Positions 40,934 to 48,613 are shown, counted from the first letter of the stretch. The stretch is 64,000 bases of DNA from Collimonas fungivorans (GCF_001584145.1 NZ_CP013232.1:434001-498000), one strand, 5' to 3'. Made by a program: numbers and translations. The notes: generated by a model not told the origin, from the letters alone.

Positions 40934-41425
40934 ATGAGAAAAATTTATCAAAAGGGCTTGGCGTCATTAATTTTAGCGAACATGTGCTTGAACCTTCATG
41001 CCCAACCGGCCCAAAACGGACACGCGATCATTCATGGAGCAGAGGGAGATTCGACGACACCGATGGAATTGACGGGCGAAGCAATTGTTTTGAAGGAAGG
41101 GAAAGCCGGTGTGTTCTCAACGCAAATTGTTGGTTCGCTACAAGAATCCGGCGTATATGTTACGCGCGTCCGGCTCGCACCGAATGCCAAGAATGATCCG
41201 CATTTCCATCCAGATGGACGGTTCACAACAGTTATCGCTGGCACCATCTATTATGGTCGAGGCAACGTGGTCGACACGGAACTTGCTCACGTATTTCATG
41301 CTGGAGATGTCTATTACACGCCCGCTGAAACCGCACACTGGCTTTATGCCGGCGCGGATGGCGCGGTGTATGATGAAGTTGGTTTTGGTCCGTCTTCTGC
41401 AACACCAGTTGCACCGAATAAATAG
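40934..41425 (+). CDS. Secreted cupin-domain protein
   Basis: 163-aa protein with a signal peptide (MRKIYQKGLASLILANMCLNLHA, cleavage near residue 23) and one cupin barrel. Motif 1 is DPHFHPDGRFTTVIAGTIYYGRG (from about residue 88; His, His and a later Glu/Asp as metal ligands). Motif 2 is YTPAETAHWLYAGADG (about 130-146). AGGAGTTTTGA precedes the ATG. Single-domain periplasmic cupins of this type have varied or unknown activities; no function is assigned. Confidence 0.8.
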   Translation: MRKIYQKGLASLILANMCLNLHAQPAQNGHAIIHGAEGDSTTPMELTGEAIVLKEGKAGVFSTQIVGSLQESGVYVTRVRLAPNAKNDPHFHPDGRFTTVIAGTIYYGRGNVVDTELAHVFHAGDVYYTPAETAHWLYAGADGAVYDEVGFGPSSATPVAPNK

Positions 41426-41568
41426 TAGCGAGTTGCGCTGCTGATATTTTTTACAACCTAGGGAAATAACTAAAGAAGACTAGGGCCTCGTCAACACGGG
41501 GCGTGTGCATAATTTTGTGTAAACGGGCATTGGCAGGAAACTGTCGTCTTGTCCGGAAATGGTTGTAG

Positions 41569-41802
41569 CCGGAAGGGGGGAGCCAATATGATTTCAACAA
41601 GCTCCTTGAGTGGCTGGAAAATCCGACGATCATTCCCGCTGATAGAACTGCATACGAAAGGAATCGGAATCTCTTTTACGTGGCTTGTTCGCTCCCAAAG
41701 AAGCGGCTCGCGGTTCTATTCACGCAAAAGCTGTCTGATTCGGCCCTCGTACGTCTTGATAAGCTTTTCGGAAAAGAAAACGTCCGTGAGCTCCAAATTT
41801 AA
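41569..41802 (+). pseudogene. C-terminal fragment of a UvrD-like helicase/ATPase gene
   Basis: About 77 codons ending in TAA at 41802. The end of the frame reads YERNRNLFYVACSLPKKRLA then VLFTQKLSDSALVRLDKLFG. The R-N-L-F-Y-V-A-x-S-R/L-x-K-x-R-L block is helicase motif VI of UvrD/Rep-type or ATP-dependent nuclease-helicases, so only the very C-terminus survives. It lies just left of the repeat block at 42.0 kb, where the accessory island begins. Confidence 0.6.
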
Positions 41803-42002
41803 CCCAGCCGTTAAATCCCAAACTTTGCTTCCAGCATCCCTGAAAATGGTGAAATGCAGGCCGTCATTTCTGGCTGTATGTTGGCATGCTTATGACTGCT
41901 CCAAAGTGCGAAAAACATAGGGCGAAAGCAAAAAATGGGGCTGCTTCAGGTTTCTAGTAAATGGGTGTTAATTTGCGCCGAAAACTGATAATGATCTATA
42001 TT

Positions 42003-42255
42003 TGTCGACATCTGCCGCAGTAGTTAGCATCTTTGTTCTACGAGTCGGCGCGTAGTTAGCAACTTTATTGGCCAGTTAGCATCTTTGTTCTGACGGACCA
42101 TGGGCGCTATTCCTTACAATTAAAGTCGAAAACAGGGCTATAGCATCCATGCGGGTTCCATGGCATGGAAATTCAGTTACATATTGTCCAAAGTCGAAAA
42201 CACATTAGCGCAAATTCGGGGACTCGACGTTCCTCGGGCAAATAAAGTCGAAAAC
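42003..42255 (+). repeat. Two sets of short direct repeats, candidate transposon end
   Basis: AGTTAGCATCTTTGTTCT occurs at 42022-42039 and 42074-42091, with a diverged copy at 42054-42071 (AGTTAGCAACTTTATTGG). AAAGTCGAAAAC occurs at 42122-42133, 42190-42201 and 42244-42255. All have the same orientation, and a TGTCGACATC precedes the set. Clusters of spaced transposase-binding repeats after a TGT are how Tn7-like and IS21-like ends look; which element owns these is not established. Confidence 0.5.
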
Positions 42256-42492
42256 TATATGACGAACCATTGCGCTCAAAGGTTCTTTGTCTCCAATGAG
42301 TGTGATGAACTCACCTCCGATTTCAGGTGCGAGCCTGCCTTCGAATCTATGGCGTGTTGGATGGAAAACGATGCGACGCACGAAAAAATCTTTTCGACGG
42401 GCTGAGTAACCAGCAAAGATAAATGAGCAATCAGGTATTTTCAATGTTGGATCAACCGCCTTAGAAATGAAGGTGAGTGATTCGTTGAGCAC
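42205..42492 (-). CDS. Hypothetical fragment
   Basis: A 95-codon frame, MLNESLTFISKAVDPTLKIP then FFVRRIVFHPTRHRFEGRLA, has protein-like composition but no recognised homology. It overlaps the last copy of the AAAGTCGAAAAC repeats. It may be a relic; 42493-42715 shows nothing recognisable. Confidence 0.2.
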   Translation of the reverse strand: MLNESLTFISKAVDPTLKIPDCSFIFAGYSARRKDFFVRRIVFHPTRHRFEGRLAPEIGGEFITLIGDKEPLSAMVRHIVFDFICPRNVESPNLR

Positions 42493-42715
42493 GGGTCGTG
42501 TGGAATTGCATCTTCATTTGCCCCATTTTTGCAATGTGCGCTGACTCATGATTTCACTGGGGGCACCGTGTGCCGCGCGTATTTTCAGCCACCTTGTTGG
42601 ATCATCGCCAGCCACAAAAATTGGTCAATCCAGTACGCAAATCTACACGCGTACTCGCATTTCAAAGTAGCTACCAGTCAGGGACGTGCCCGTGATTGGA
42701 CTCACATTTTTTGAC

Positions 42716-43579
42716 TTATGCGAATCTCGACGTCGGCCATACGTTAGCAATTGAGGGCAACAATAGCAATGTAAACACGCCATATCGCTCTGAGCTAATT
42801 TTCATTTCGGTTAAAGATAGGCCTGGATCAGCGTGTGGGAACCAAACGCTCATACGGACGTTCTTCCCGCTACGTTCATGCTGAACAGATACGTCAGCCG
42901 CCAGTGATCCAGAAGGCACTTCGATAGTAGCCGAGCGTGTTTTGAAAAAAGCTCCAGCTTTCGTTGCAGTGTCACTCGACCAAGACCAATTAATGAAGCC
43001 GTCCGAGGAGACAATGAGAACAGCTTTTTGGGTAGTCTGTGAAAGCCATTTCAGTGCAGCAGCCGTTAACGACACACCGTAGCGGTTGGCACAATGAGCA
43101 ATGAGATCGAGATTAATATCGGAGGTGAGTTGTTTTCTAAAGTCGTCCAAAGGCATCAAAAGAAATGATGCAAATTCATCGGCTTGATGCTCAATATTTT
43201 GCACGTCCTTAGATAAATTGCGCATGTCTGCCGCACTTGCGCATTGGAACAAATCTTGTGTTTTTCGATGAAGGACGTAATGGCCTAGTTCGTGGGCCTG
43301 CGTAAAACGTACACGCCCCAGCGCACCCAATTGCTCGTTAAAAAGCAAAAGCCACTTAGATTTTTCGTCGTTTGGAAACAGACATCCCTCGAAGCCCGGA
43401 ATATTCGCGGAGCGAACTTCCGCAATTGGATCTTTCCATCCAAAGATTTCATGGCAATCAACTGCAAGTTGCGCAACATCGACAGGAAACCTGCTTGTAT
43501 GGTGCGCCTCTGTGAATGCCATCAGCAACTTATTTATTTGATTGGCGGCCTTGGGACCAGTCAGATTGATTGAACTCAT
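42716..43579 (-). CDS. ImmA/IrrE-type zinc metallopeptidase (CapP-like)
   Basis: 287-aa protein. The HExxH motif lies in TQAHELGHYVLH (His96, Glu97, His100), with the third ligand probably Glu130 in IEHQADEFASFLLMP, the full ImmA/IrrE (DUF955) signature. A C-terminal domain (about 185-287) has mixed alpha/beta character. It starts five bases after the stop of the XRE-type gene, so the two form one minus-strand operon divergent from the cyclase operon. In CBASS loci the same pair (CapH repressor, CapP protease) makes the locus inducible: the protease, activated on DNA damage, cleaves the repressor. The same role here is inferred from architecture. The start is at an ATG without a strong ribosome site, consistent with coupling. 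Confidence 0.82.
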   Translation of the reverse strand: MSSINLTGPKAANQINKLLMAFTEAHHTSRFPVDVAQLAVDCHEIFGWKDPIAEVRSANIPGFEGCLFPNDEKSKWLLLFNEQLGALGRVRFTQAHELGHYVLHRKTQDLFQCASAADMRNLSKDVQNIEHQADEFASFLLMPLDDFRKQLTSDINLDLIAHCANRYGVSLTAAALKWLSQTTQKAVLIVSSDGFINWSWSSDTATKAGAFFKTRSATIEVPSGSLAADVSVQHERSGKNVRMSVWFPHADPGLSLTEMKISSERYGVFTLLLLPSIANVWPTSRFA

Positions 43580-43584
43580 GCGCT

Positions 43585-43896
43585 TTACTTAAATGTCTCT
43601 AAGATTTTGCGGAGTTGCTCCTTGGATGTGTCGTCCAATTTTTGATAATTTCTGAAGAACGCTTCATCGACATGTCGTTCTTGGGGAGCGCGTACGTCGT
43701 CTTCGATGAAATATGACATTGCCACTCCCAGCACATCTGCTAAAGCAGTCAATTTTTCCGCAGATGGTTTTTGGGAGTCACGGTTCTCAAGCTCCCATAT
43801 ATAACTCTTACTCAGGCCGGACTGTATGGCCAGTTTATCTAGAGTAAGGCCTTTCTTTTTACGCAGGTCGCGGAGTTTTTCACCCAGGCTGGCCAT
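43585..43896 (-). CDS. XRE-family repressor (CapH-like)
   Basis: 103-aa protein. The helix-turn-helix occupies residues 5-60 (LGEKLRDLRKKKGLTLDKLA, QSGLSKSYIWELENRD), followed by a linker and a short C-terminal helical region (residues 72-103) that could dimerise. The ATG at 43896 is preceded by AGAGGACTTTTAACT; the longer upstream frame runs through the divergent promoter and is discounted. It is paired with the metallopeptidase gene and divergent from the cyclase operon. Dyad and direct-repeat sites in the shared promoter are its probable operators. Confidence 0.82.
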   Translation of the reverse strand: MASLGEKLRDLRKKKGLTLDKLAIQSGLSKSYIWELENRDSQKPSAEKLTALADVLGVAMSYFIEDDVRAPQERHVDEAFFRNYQKLDDTSKEQLRKILETFK

Positions 43897-44040
43897 AGTT
43901 AAAAGTCCTCTAAAAATGTGAATCAAGTCAAATTTTACTACTATCCCGAACTTTTTATTTGACTTTATAGAAAAACGTGTCCAGTATACCAATATGTTCG
44001 GTATTCCGAACTTTTTATAACTTTCTAGATGAGGTTTCGC
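43897..44040. promoter_or_regulatory. Divergent promoter with repressor-like operators
   Basis: 144 bp between the repressor and cyclase genes. GTTCGG-TATT-CCGAAC (43996-44011) is a perfect dyad. CCGAACTTTTTAT occurs twice in direct orientation (43946-43958 and 44006-44018), the second overlapping the dyad. AAGTCAAAT (43925-43933) and ATTTGACTT (43957-43965) form a further perfect inverted repeat. Such spacing suggests cooperative binding by the XRE protein controlling both directions. Confidence 0.65.
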
Positions 44041-45567
44041 ATGGCACATGTATGGGACTATGATCGCGCGCTGGAACATATCAATAAAAAAATTGACGAT
44101 GTACGCAAGGTCGTCATCGCAGACTATGTCCGCGATACCTCGCTATATAACATTCCAACGAACAAGGCATATAAAGTGGACGGAGTCCACATGTATGCCG
44201 ATATATTGAATCTTGATGACATGCTTAACGTCACGGCAATTGAGGGCGAGCTTTGTCATAAGCGTACATTGCGTTTCCTGAATTTGCACTATCGAGCTGT
44301 TCATCGCATTTTAGATCGCTGTAACGCATTGCGCGTCGATTTTCATAATCAACGTCTCCATGCTTTGATCGCTAAACCTTATAACAGCGAGAAAGATGCG
44401 GAGGCAAAGCGCATTTGGCAGTCAGTTGCGATCGCCCAACTCATTACTGATGTTCTCGCCGAAACAGGCGACGACGATGAGCACATCCCTAACGCCAAGG
44501 TGAGAGTGGGAATCGACACAGGAATATCAATGGCTGTGAATAACGGACGGAATCGATATCGAGAGCCTCTTTTCCTTGGAAACCCTGCAAATCACGCTGC
44601 AAAACTTGCCGGCGGCGGACGAAGTAAAGGGATTTACTTATCGAATGAAGCCCGAGTGGTAATTGGATTGTCCAAAGTCGACGAACCAAAACACACCGCC
44701 TTAACGGCGGCAGAAATTGAGGTCGCGCAGGACGAGGCGAAGCTAGATGTGACGGCAGCGGCCATTGTCCAGGAGTGGCGAGATGATCTCGACAATAATC
44801 CGATAGGCGCATTCGAGTTTTATGCGCATACCCCGCCGTTTTCTACAATTGATATCACTGGCTTGACACCGAAAAATTCGCGCCGACAAGATGCCGCCTC
44901 TATTTACGCAGACATCGACGGATTCACCGCATATGTGAATAAGCATATCGACAATGCGCCAGAAGATGTCGTACGCGCGTTGCATGTAATTCGCGCGGAA
45001 TTGGATCGTGTTTTGACCACTGAATTCGAGGGGAGACGCGTGAGATTCATCGGGGATTGTGTCCATGGTTTGCTTTGTGAGGGTACCGCTCAAACAACCG
45101 ACGCACAGGTAACCGTCAGTACGGCAACCCTATGCGCGGCAGGAATGCGTAGCAGTTTCGACCTCGCACTCGAACAATTAAAAACCAATCAGGTTGATGC
45201 AAGCGATCTAGGCTTGGCAATCGGTTTTGAGTATGGCCCCATCACCTTAACGCGATTAGGAATGCAAGGTGATCGCGTACGTTGCTCGATTAGCCGGGGA
45301 ATTTTAGCCGCGGAAAATGAGCAAATGGGCTGTGATGGCAAGCAAACCGCTATTGGTCCCGTGGCGTATCAAGAAGCGACCGATGCTGTACGCAAGCTAT
45401 TCGGAAAAAGTCGGAAACGGGCATTGCTCGATTACAACGAGGCGGTTGAGTCTTTGTCCTCTGAAGACGACAAAAGCGCCTCCGCAGCAAAGACATTGGC
45501 CTATGTGGCGGAATCGGCGGCAATCATCAAATCAAATAATTTGGTTGTTAGACCGCACGCAAAATAA
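44041..45567 (+). CDS. Tandem-domain class III nucleotide cyclase, Pycsar PycC-like
   Basis: 508-aa protein with two cyclase homology domains. Domain 1 (about 48-190) has GVHMYADILNLDDML with Asp54 and ends FLGNPANHAAKLAGGG (the G-x-x-x-N-x-A-x-x-L element). Its second metal position reads VDFHNQRLHALI, so an Asp is replaced, suggesting degeneration. Domain 2 (about 286-430) has SIYADIDGFTAYV (Asp291, Asp293), FIGDCVHGLL (Asp339) and GFEYGPITLTRLG, i.e. a complete metal-binding set. Pycsar cyclases make cCMP or cUMP on phage infection; this product is unknown. The ATG at 44041 has GAGG six bases upstream. It is the first gene of the operon with an E2-like gene and a DUF5706-type membrane gene. 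Confidence 0.78.
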   Translation: MAHVWDYDRALEHINKKIDDVRKVVIADYVRDTSLYNIPTNKAYKVDGVHMYADILNLDDMLNVTAIEGELCHKRTLRFLNLHYRAVHRILDRCNALRVDFHNQRLHALIAKPYNSEKDAEAKRIWQSVAIAQLITDVLAETGDDDEHIPNAKVRVGIDTGISMAVNNGRNRYREPLFLGNPANHAAKLAGGGRSKGIYLSNEARVVIGLSKVDEPKHTALTAAEIEVAQDEAKLDVTAAAIVQEWRDDLDNNPIGAFEFYAHTPPFSTIDITGLTPKNSRRQDAASIYADIDGFTAYVNKHIDNAPEDVVRALHVIRAELDRVLTTEFEGRRVRFIGDCVHGLLCEGTAQTTDAQVTVSTATLCAAGMRSSFDLALEQLKTNQVDASDLGLAIGFEYGPITLTRLGMQGDRVRCSISRGILAAENEQMGCDGKQTAIGPVAYQEATDAVRKLFGKSRKRALLDYNEAVESLSSEDDKSASAAKTLAYVAESAAIIKSNNLVVRPHAK

Positions 45568-46361
45568 TGTCTACCCCTTGCCATCCAATACTCGCTTTTC
45601 TAATTGACCGAACACCACATTTTGGTGCAACGATTATTAAGGCTGAGGGAAATAAGCTGTACGTGACGATCGTAGTGAAGTTGACGGATGGCAGGCGGAT
45701 ACCTTATGAGTTGGAAATTCAACTTAACGGTACGAAGATTAACGTTCGTGAAGAGCGTCCTCAAAGGCTTTCTGGAGCGTGTCCCGAACGGCACATAAAT
45801 TTCGACGGCACGTTTTGCATGTATTGGGACATCGCGGATCCACTCAAGATTGATAGTACTGAATCTGCGGATCGGTGGTGGGGAACTCTAGTTCAGTTCT
45901 TAAAACTTCAGGAGCGGGCTGCAAAACAGCAGCGCTGGCCTAGCGATGAGGCATGGCCACATGGAGATGCGGCCAAACATCAGCATGAAGCAGAACAGAG
46001 CGCAAAATTTCTAGGGGAGATGCTCCTGACCGACGTTAGAAAAAATCGTTTGCGCGTAGTAAGAGCTCATCTAGGCGGCTGCCAAAATGGAGCAATCTTG
46101 CGAATGTATCGAGAAACCGAATTGCTATATTCGGTTTGGGAGCGTAGTCGACGTGTCACGCGGCTGCGAAATCCGTGCCCATGCGGGAAGCGCTGCAAGC
46201 GGGGTATTAAACAACTGCGATCTTGCGACGGTCACGAACAACTGACAGCAAAATTGGTTTTTGCCATTTATGAAAAACAGCTGGCAGAGATCGAATATTT
46301 GGAAACGATGAGCAAGCGTGAGTGTTGTGGTTGCATGCTTTCCTGTCCTTTAAAAAAATAG
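45567..46361 (+). CDS. Probable E2-like (ubiquitin-conjugating fold) accessory protein
   Basis: 264-aa protein starting on the last base of the cyclase stop codon (TAATG), so translation is coupled. The N-terminal ~125 residues alternate beta strands (LYVTIVVKLTDGRRIPYELEIQL) and end in PERHINFDGTFCMYWDIADP, where His76-x-x-x-Asp80-Gly-x-x-Cys84 resembles the catalytic Cys neighbourhood of bacterial E2 proteins in type II CBASS. A helical middle (about 100-200) leads to a Cys-rich part: RNPCPCGKRC (Cys204, 206, 210), Cys220, His223 and four Cys at 253-260, probably zinc-binding. Predicted role: modification or priming of the cyclase. No E1 or JAB protease gene is present. Alternative: an unrelated metal-binding regulator. 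Confidence 0.58.
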   Translation: MSTPCHPILAFLIDRTPHFGATIIKAEGNKLYVTIVVKLTDGRRIPYELEIQLNGTKINVREERPQRLSGACPERHINFDGTFCMYWDIADPLKIDSTESADRWWGTLVQFLKLQERAAKQQRWPSDEAWPHGDAAKHQHEAEQSAKFLGEMLLTDVRKNRLRVVRAHLGGCQNGAILRMYRETELLYSVWERSRRVTRLRNPCPCGKRCKRGIKQLRSCDGHEQLTAKLVFAIYEKQLAEIEYLETMSKRECCGCMLSCPLKK

Positions 46362-46398
46362 CCTTGACGTTGTATAACAGTGAATAAGGAACGACGCT

Positions 46399-46947
46399 AT
46401 GGACGAAACGATGAAGGATGAAGACAAGCTAAAAATATATATGGCAATGGCAGAGGTATCCAGAAAATGGGTCACAGTTATGGACACCAAAGCGGGATTT
46501 CTCTCCGCGCTCAATATTGCCGTGTTAAGTTTTATGTGGACGGGAGCAAAATTATTGGATGCGGGAGGCTTAGCGAAAGGACTCGGACTCATCTCGTCAG
46601 CATTGGCAATTTTTTCTTTGTTCGCCGCACTGTGGACCGTTTTCCCAAGGGGATCATTACAGGCAGTATTTGGCAAACACTCCCGATATACCAATGACTT
46701 TAAGGCCATTTCTTTTTATGGCTATGTATCCAAAACATATCCTAAAGGTAAAGAGGCGCATTTCTTTTGCGACGTACTTGCCATGGACGCAAAAGCGTTA
46801 TGCAGAGAGGTCCTAGAGCAACACTACACCATTTGCCACAGCGCCGTGATAAAGGAAAAATGGGTTGGCAGAGCCAGCATGTGTTTGCTACTAGCGATGT
46901 TGTTGACGGGAGCATCTTTGGTTGCGAAATGCTGTGCTGAATTTTGA
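46399..46947 (+). CDS. Pycsar membrane effector, PycTM/DUF5706-like
   Basis: 182-aa membrane protein. Helices are predicted at about 34-52, 61-82 and 158-178. Just before helix 1 is the conserved VMDTKAGFLSALNIAVL segment (Asp29-Thr-Lys-Ala) characteristic of the DUF5706/PycTM effectors. Between helices 2 and 3 lies a soluble loop of about 75 residues that would bind the cyclic nucleotide. On activation such proteins disrupt the inner membrane and kill the infected cell. It lies 37 bp after the E2-like gene, preceded by AAGGAACGACGCT. This gene is the main reason for calling the locus Pycsar-like. Confidence 0.72.
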   Translation: MDETMKDEDKLKIYMAMAEVSRKWVTVMDTKAGFLSALNIAVLSFMWTGAKLLDAGGLAKGLGLISSALAIFSLFAALWTVFPRGSLQAVFGKHSRYTNDFKAISFYGYVSKTYPKGKEAHFFCDVLAMDAKALCREVLEQHYTICHSAVIKEKWVGRASMCLLLAMLLTGASLVAKCCAEF

Positions 46948-47013
46948 TATCTATAACTTGGAGATTCGCTTCTAAGCTTGAACATTTTTCTTTTAACCAA
47001 TCAGGGGCACAGA

Positions 47014-48036
47014 ATGGAATATATATACCGCTACGACTCATGGTCATCGCATATCAATATGTATGGCGACATGCTCCGGGCAAATTGGTGGAGTCTAAAA
47101 TACAGAGATAGTTGGAAACATCAGACGCTCATGGAAAAGGAACCTACCCTCGCCGAGGGAGAAGCGATCTTCAGAATATCTTTCTGGAAAGATGATACGG
47201 CCCTCTATTCCGCGAGCTCGCCAATGTTATGGTCACAATTACAGGTTCTTCAACGCGTTCGGGCGGATCATTCGTTTTTTAGGAGCTTCATAAAAGAAGA
47301 TGACGATTGTCTGCCGAAGACCGCTTGGCTGTTCTGGTGTGTAACGAATCGTGCTTCAGATCGGAAATGGTCAGAACAAGGGATTTCGAAAAAGGACATC
47401 GAAGTGCTGGATTTTGATGGTGAATGGAAACCGTTCGATCAGTCAGAAATTATGTCGCCTCCTGATATTCGCTTTGGAAAACTTGGATTCCAACCGTATC
47501 ACTATCTGAGCAATGGAACGTTTCCACTGACGGTGTATGCCGCTTCCAGGCTAGTTGAGATTGATGGAGAAGCCAGCTTGGTATTTCTCCTCAATCATCC
47601 TGTGGAAACGCACCAGCGCATATATAACGATGCCAATGCCATGCAACACGTTTTGGATGAATTACTGAAGAGGGTCGGCGATTTCCCGATTAAAAATCTT
47701 CGTTTTTTCATATTTGACGATGGGGAAAAAACATTTGACCATGTTCATCTTGCAGAGGTGCCGATGAAAGGTGAATGGAGATTGCAGCGCGTTGCCGCCA
47801 AATTGTTTGGATTCATACCTATAACATTGACCAATGGGTATAAATACACGATTCGACTAGACGATCGCAAAATTATTTGGCACCAGGGGTCTGGGGACCT
47901 CGTCGGAAAGATTTTACGGGCATTCCATTTGGAGCCACAAAAACAACGTATTGCTCGTTATGTGAATACAGTTGTCGCGGCACGAGATATTGCGCAATCT
48001 AAAAAAATAATTTCAGAAGAGGCTACAGCCGAGTGA
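47014..48036 (+). CDS. Unrecognised protein at the end of the Pycsar-like operon
   Basis: 340-aa soluble protein, no signal or membrane segment. The first 60 residues are rich in Trp and Tyr (MEYIYRYDSWSSHINMYGDM...NWWSLKYRDSW); the rest is mixed alpha/beta with conserved-looking stretches such as PPDIRFGKLGFQPYHYLSNG and LRFFIFDDGEKTFDHVHLAE. The ATG at 47014 is chosen because CAGGGGCACAGA precedes it; a TTG twelve codons upstream is possible. The same strand and a 66-bp gap place it at the end of the defence operon. I do not recognise the family; it may be an additional effector, sensor or unlinked cargo. Confidence 0.6.
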   Translation: MEYIYRYDSWSSHINMYGDMLRANWWSLKYRDSWKHQTLMEKEPTLAEGEAIFRISFWKDDTALYSASSPMLWSQLQVLQRVRADHSFFRSFIKEDDDCLPKTAWLFWCVTNRASDRKWSEQGISKKDIEVLDFDGEWKPFDQSEIMSPPDIRFGKLGFQPYHYLSNGTFPLTVYAASRLVEIDGEASLVFLLNHPVETHQRIYNDANAMQHVLDELLKRVGDFPIKNLRFFIFDDGEKTFDHVHLAEVPMKGEWRLQRVAAKLFGFIPITLTNGYKYTIRLDDRKIIWHQGSGDLVGKILRAFHLEPQKQRIARYVNTVVAARDIAQSKKIISEEATAE

Positions 48037-48287
48037 CAGCCCTGTGTTGTCATACAAGGATCAGACGCTTGCTGGTGAACATAAATCTTGATGTCACACA
48101 CGAGCGGACAGCAGAAATAACGCGTGATCCAACCCGAAAAATGATTGGGGTCTTGTGGCTCAGGTCTCGGTTTTTTGATCCACCTTACCGCAATATTTTT
48201 GCTAAGATTTTTTCTGGCGTACAGAAAATGAATGCAAATCAACTCGTCGTGTATTAGCACTTTTTTTGATAGCTTTTATTTTTTAGG
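48037..48287. other. Non-coding gap
   Basis: 251 bp after the Pycsar-like operon, AT-rich, with no supported gene. The T-rich stretch at 48261-48285 precedes the IS-end junction. Confidence 0.4.
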
Positions 48288-48330
48288 TGGGTCAATTTGC
48301 ATGCAAATTGACCCATGTTGATTTGCACCC
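48288..48330. mobile_element. Back-to-back IS21-type ends forming a palindrome
   Basis: Positions 48288-48315 are a perfect 28-bp palindrome: the left half is TGGGTCAATTTGCA and the right half its complement. The left half resembles the GTGGGTCAATTTTC repeats at 6267 and 14953, and directly after it TGTTGATTTGCACC (48316-48329) repeats the outer end seen at 15014. Two opposed IS termini thus meet here. Confidence 0.55.
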
Positions 48331-48613
48331 CCTGCCCAATCTTGGTCCATCCTGAAGGGGGCGTCGTTGATCACGCGGCCCGGCATGGCCAACTGATACG
48401 TGTAGCGACAGGCAGCAAACGACCATTCCATTAGCCTTGACCCATTGCGGACCTTCGGCATCAGCACATTGGCCTTTTAACCTGCGATCATAGGTTCACC
48501 TGCGGCTACCGAACTCGTGGAGATTATATAGGGAACACTTCACCAATCCGCGATAGCTACCTTCGCCATCGCGTACAGCACGACAGCGCTGGTGTAACGA
48601 AACAATGCCATAA
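48331..48613 (-). other. Probable IS-derived debris, unassigned
   Basis: A minus-strand frame ending near the IS junction (MLMPKVRNGSRLMEWSFAAC..., start 48467) has no clear family. From 48468 to the nucleotidyltransferase gene nothing is recognisable. Confidence 0.25.

Noticed and set aside
41549..41920. 123-codon frame over the helicase stump
   Set aside because: The biologically meaningful frame here is the one ending at 41802; the other is Ser/Arg-rich noise.
42003..42255. CRISPR-like array
   Set aside because: Only three imperfect copies of each unit with unequal spacing (20-68 bp), no cas genes; transposon-end repeats fit better.
43897..44079. Longer XRE protein starting at 44079
   Set aside because: The extension would translate the operator-rich promoter and lacks protein-like character; a ribosome site precedes the ATG at 43896.
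44041..46947. Classical CBASS operon
   Set aside because: The cyclase is a class III type with D-x-D-G-F motifs, not a CD-NTase with a GS...D-x-D core, and the effector is of the Pycsar membrane type.
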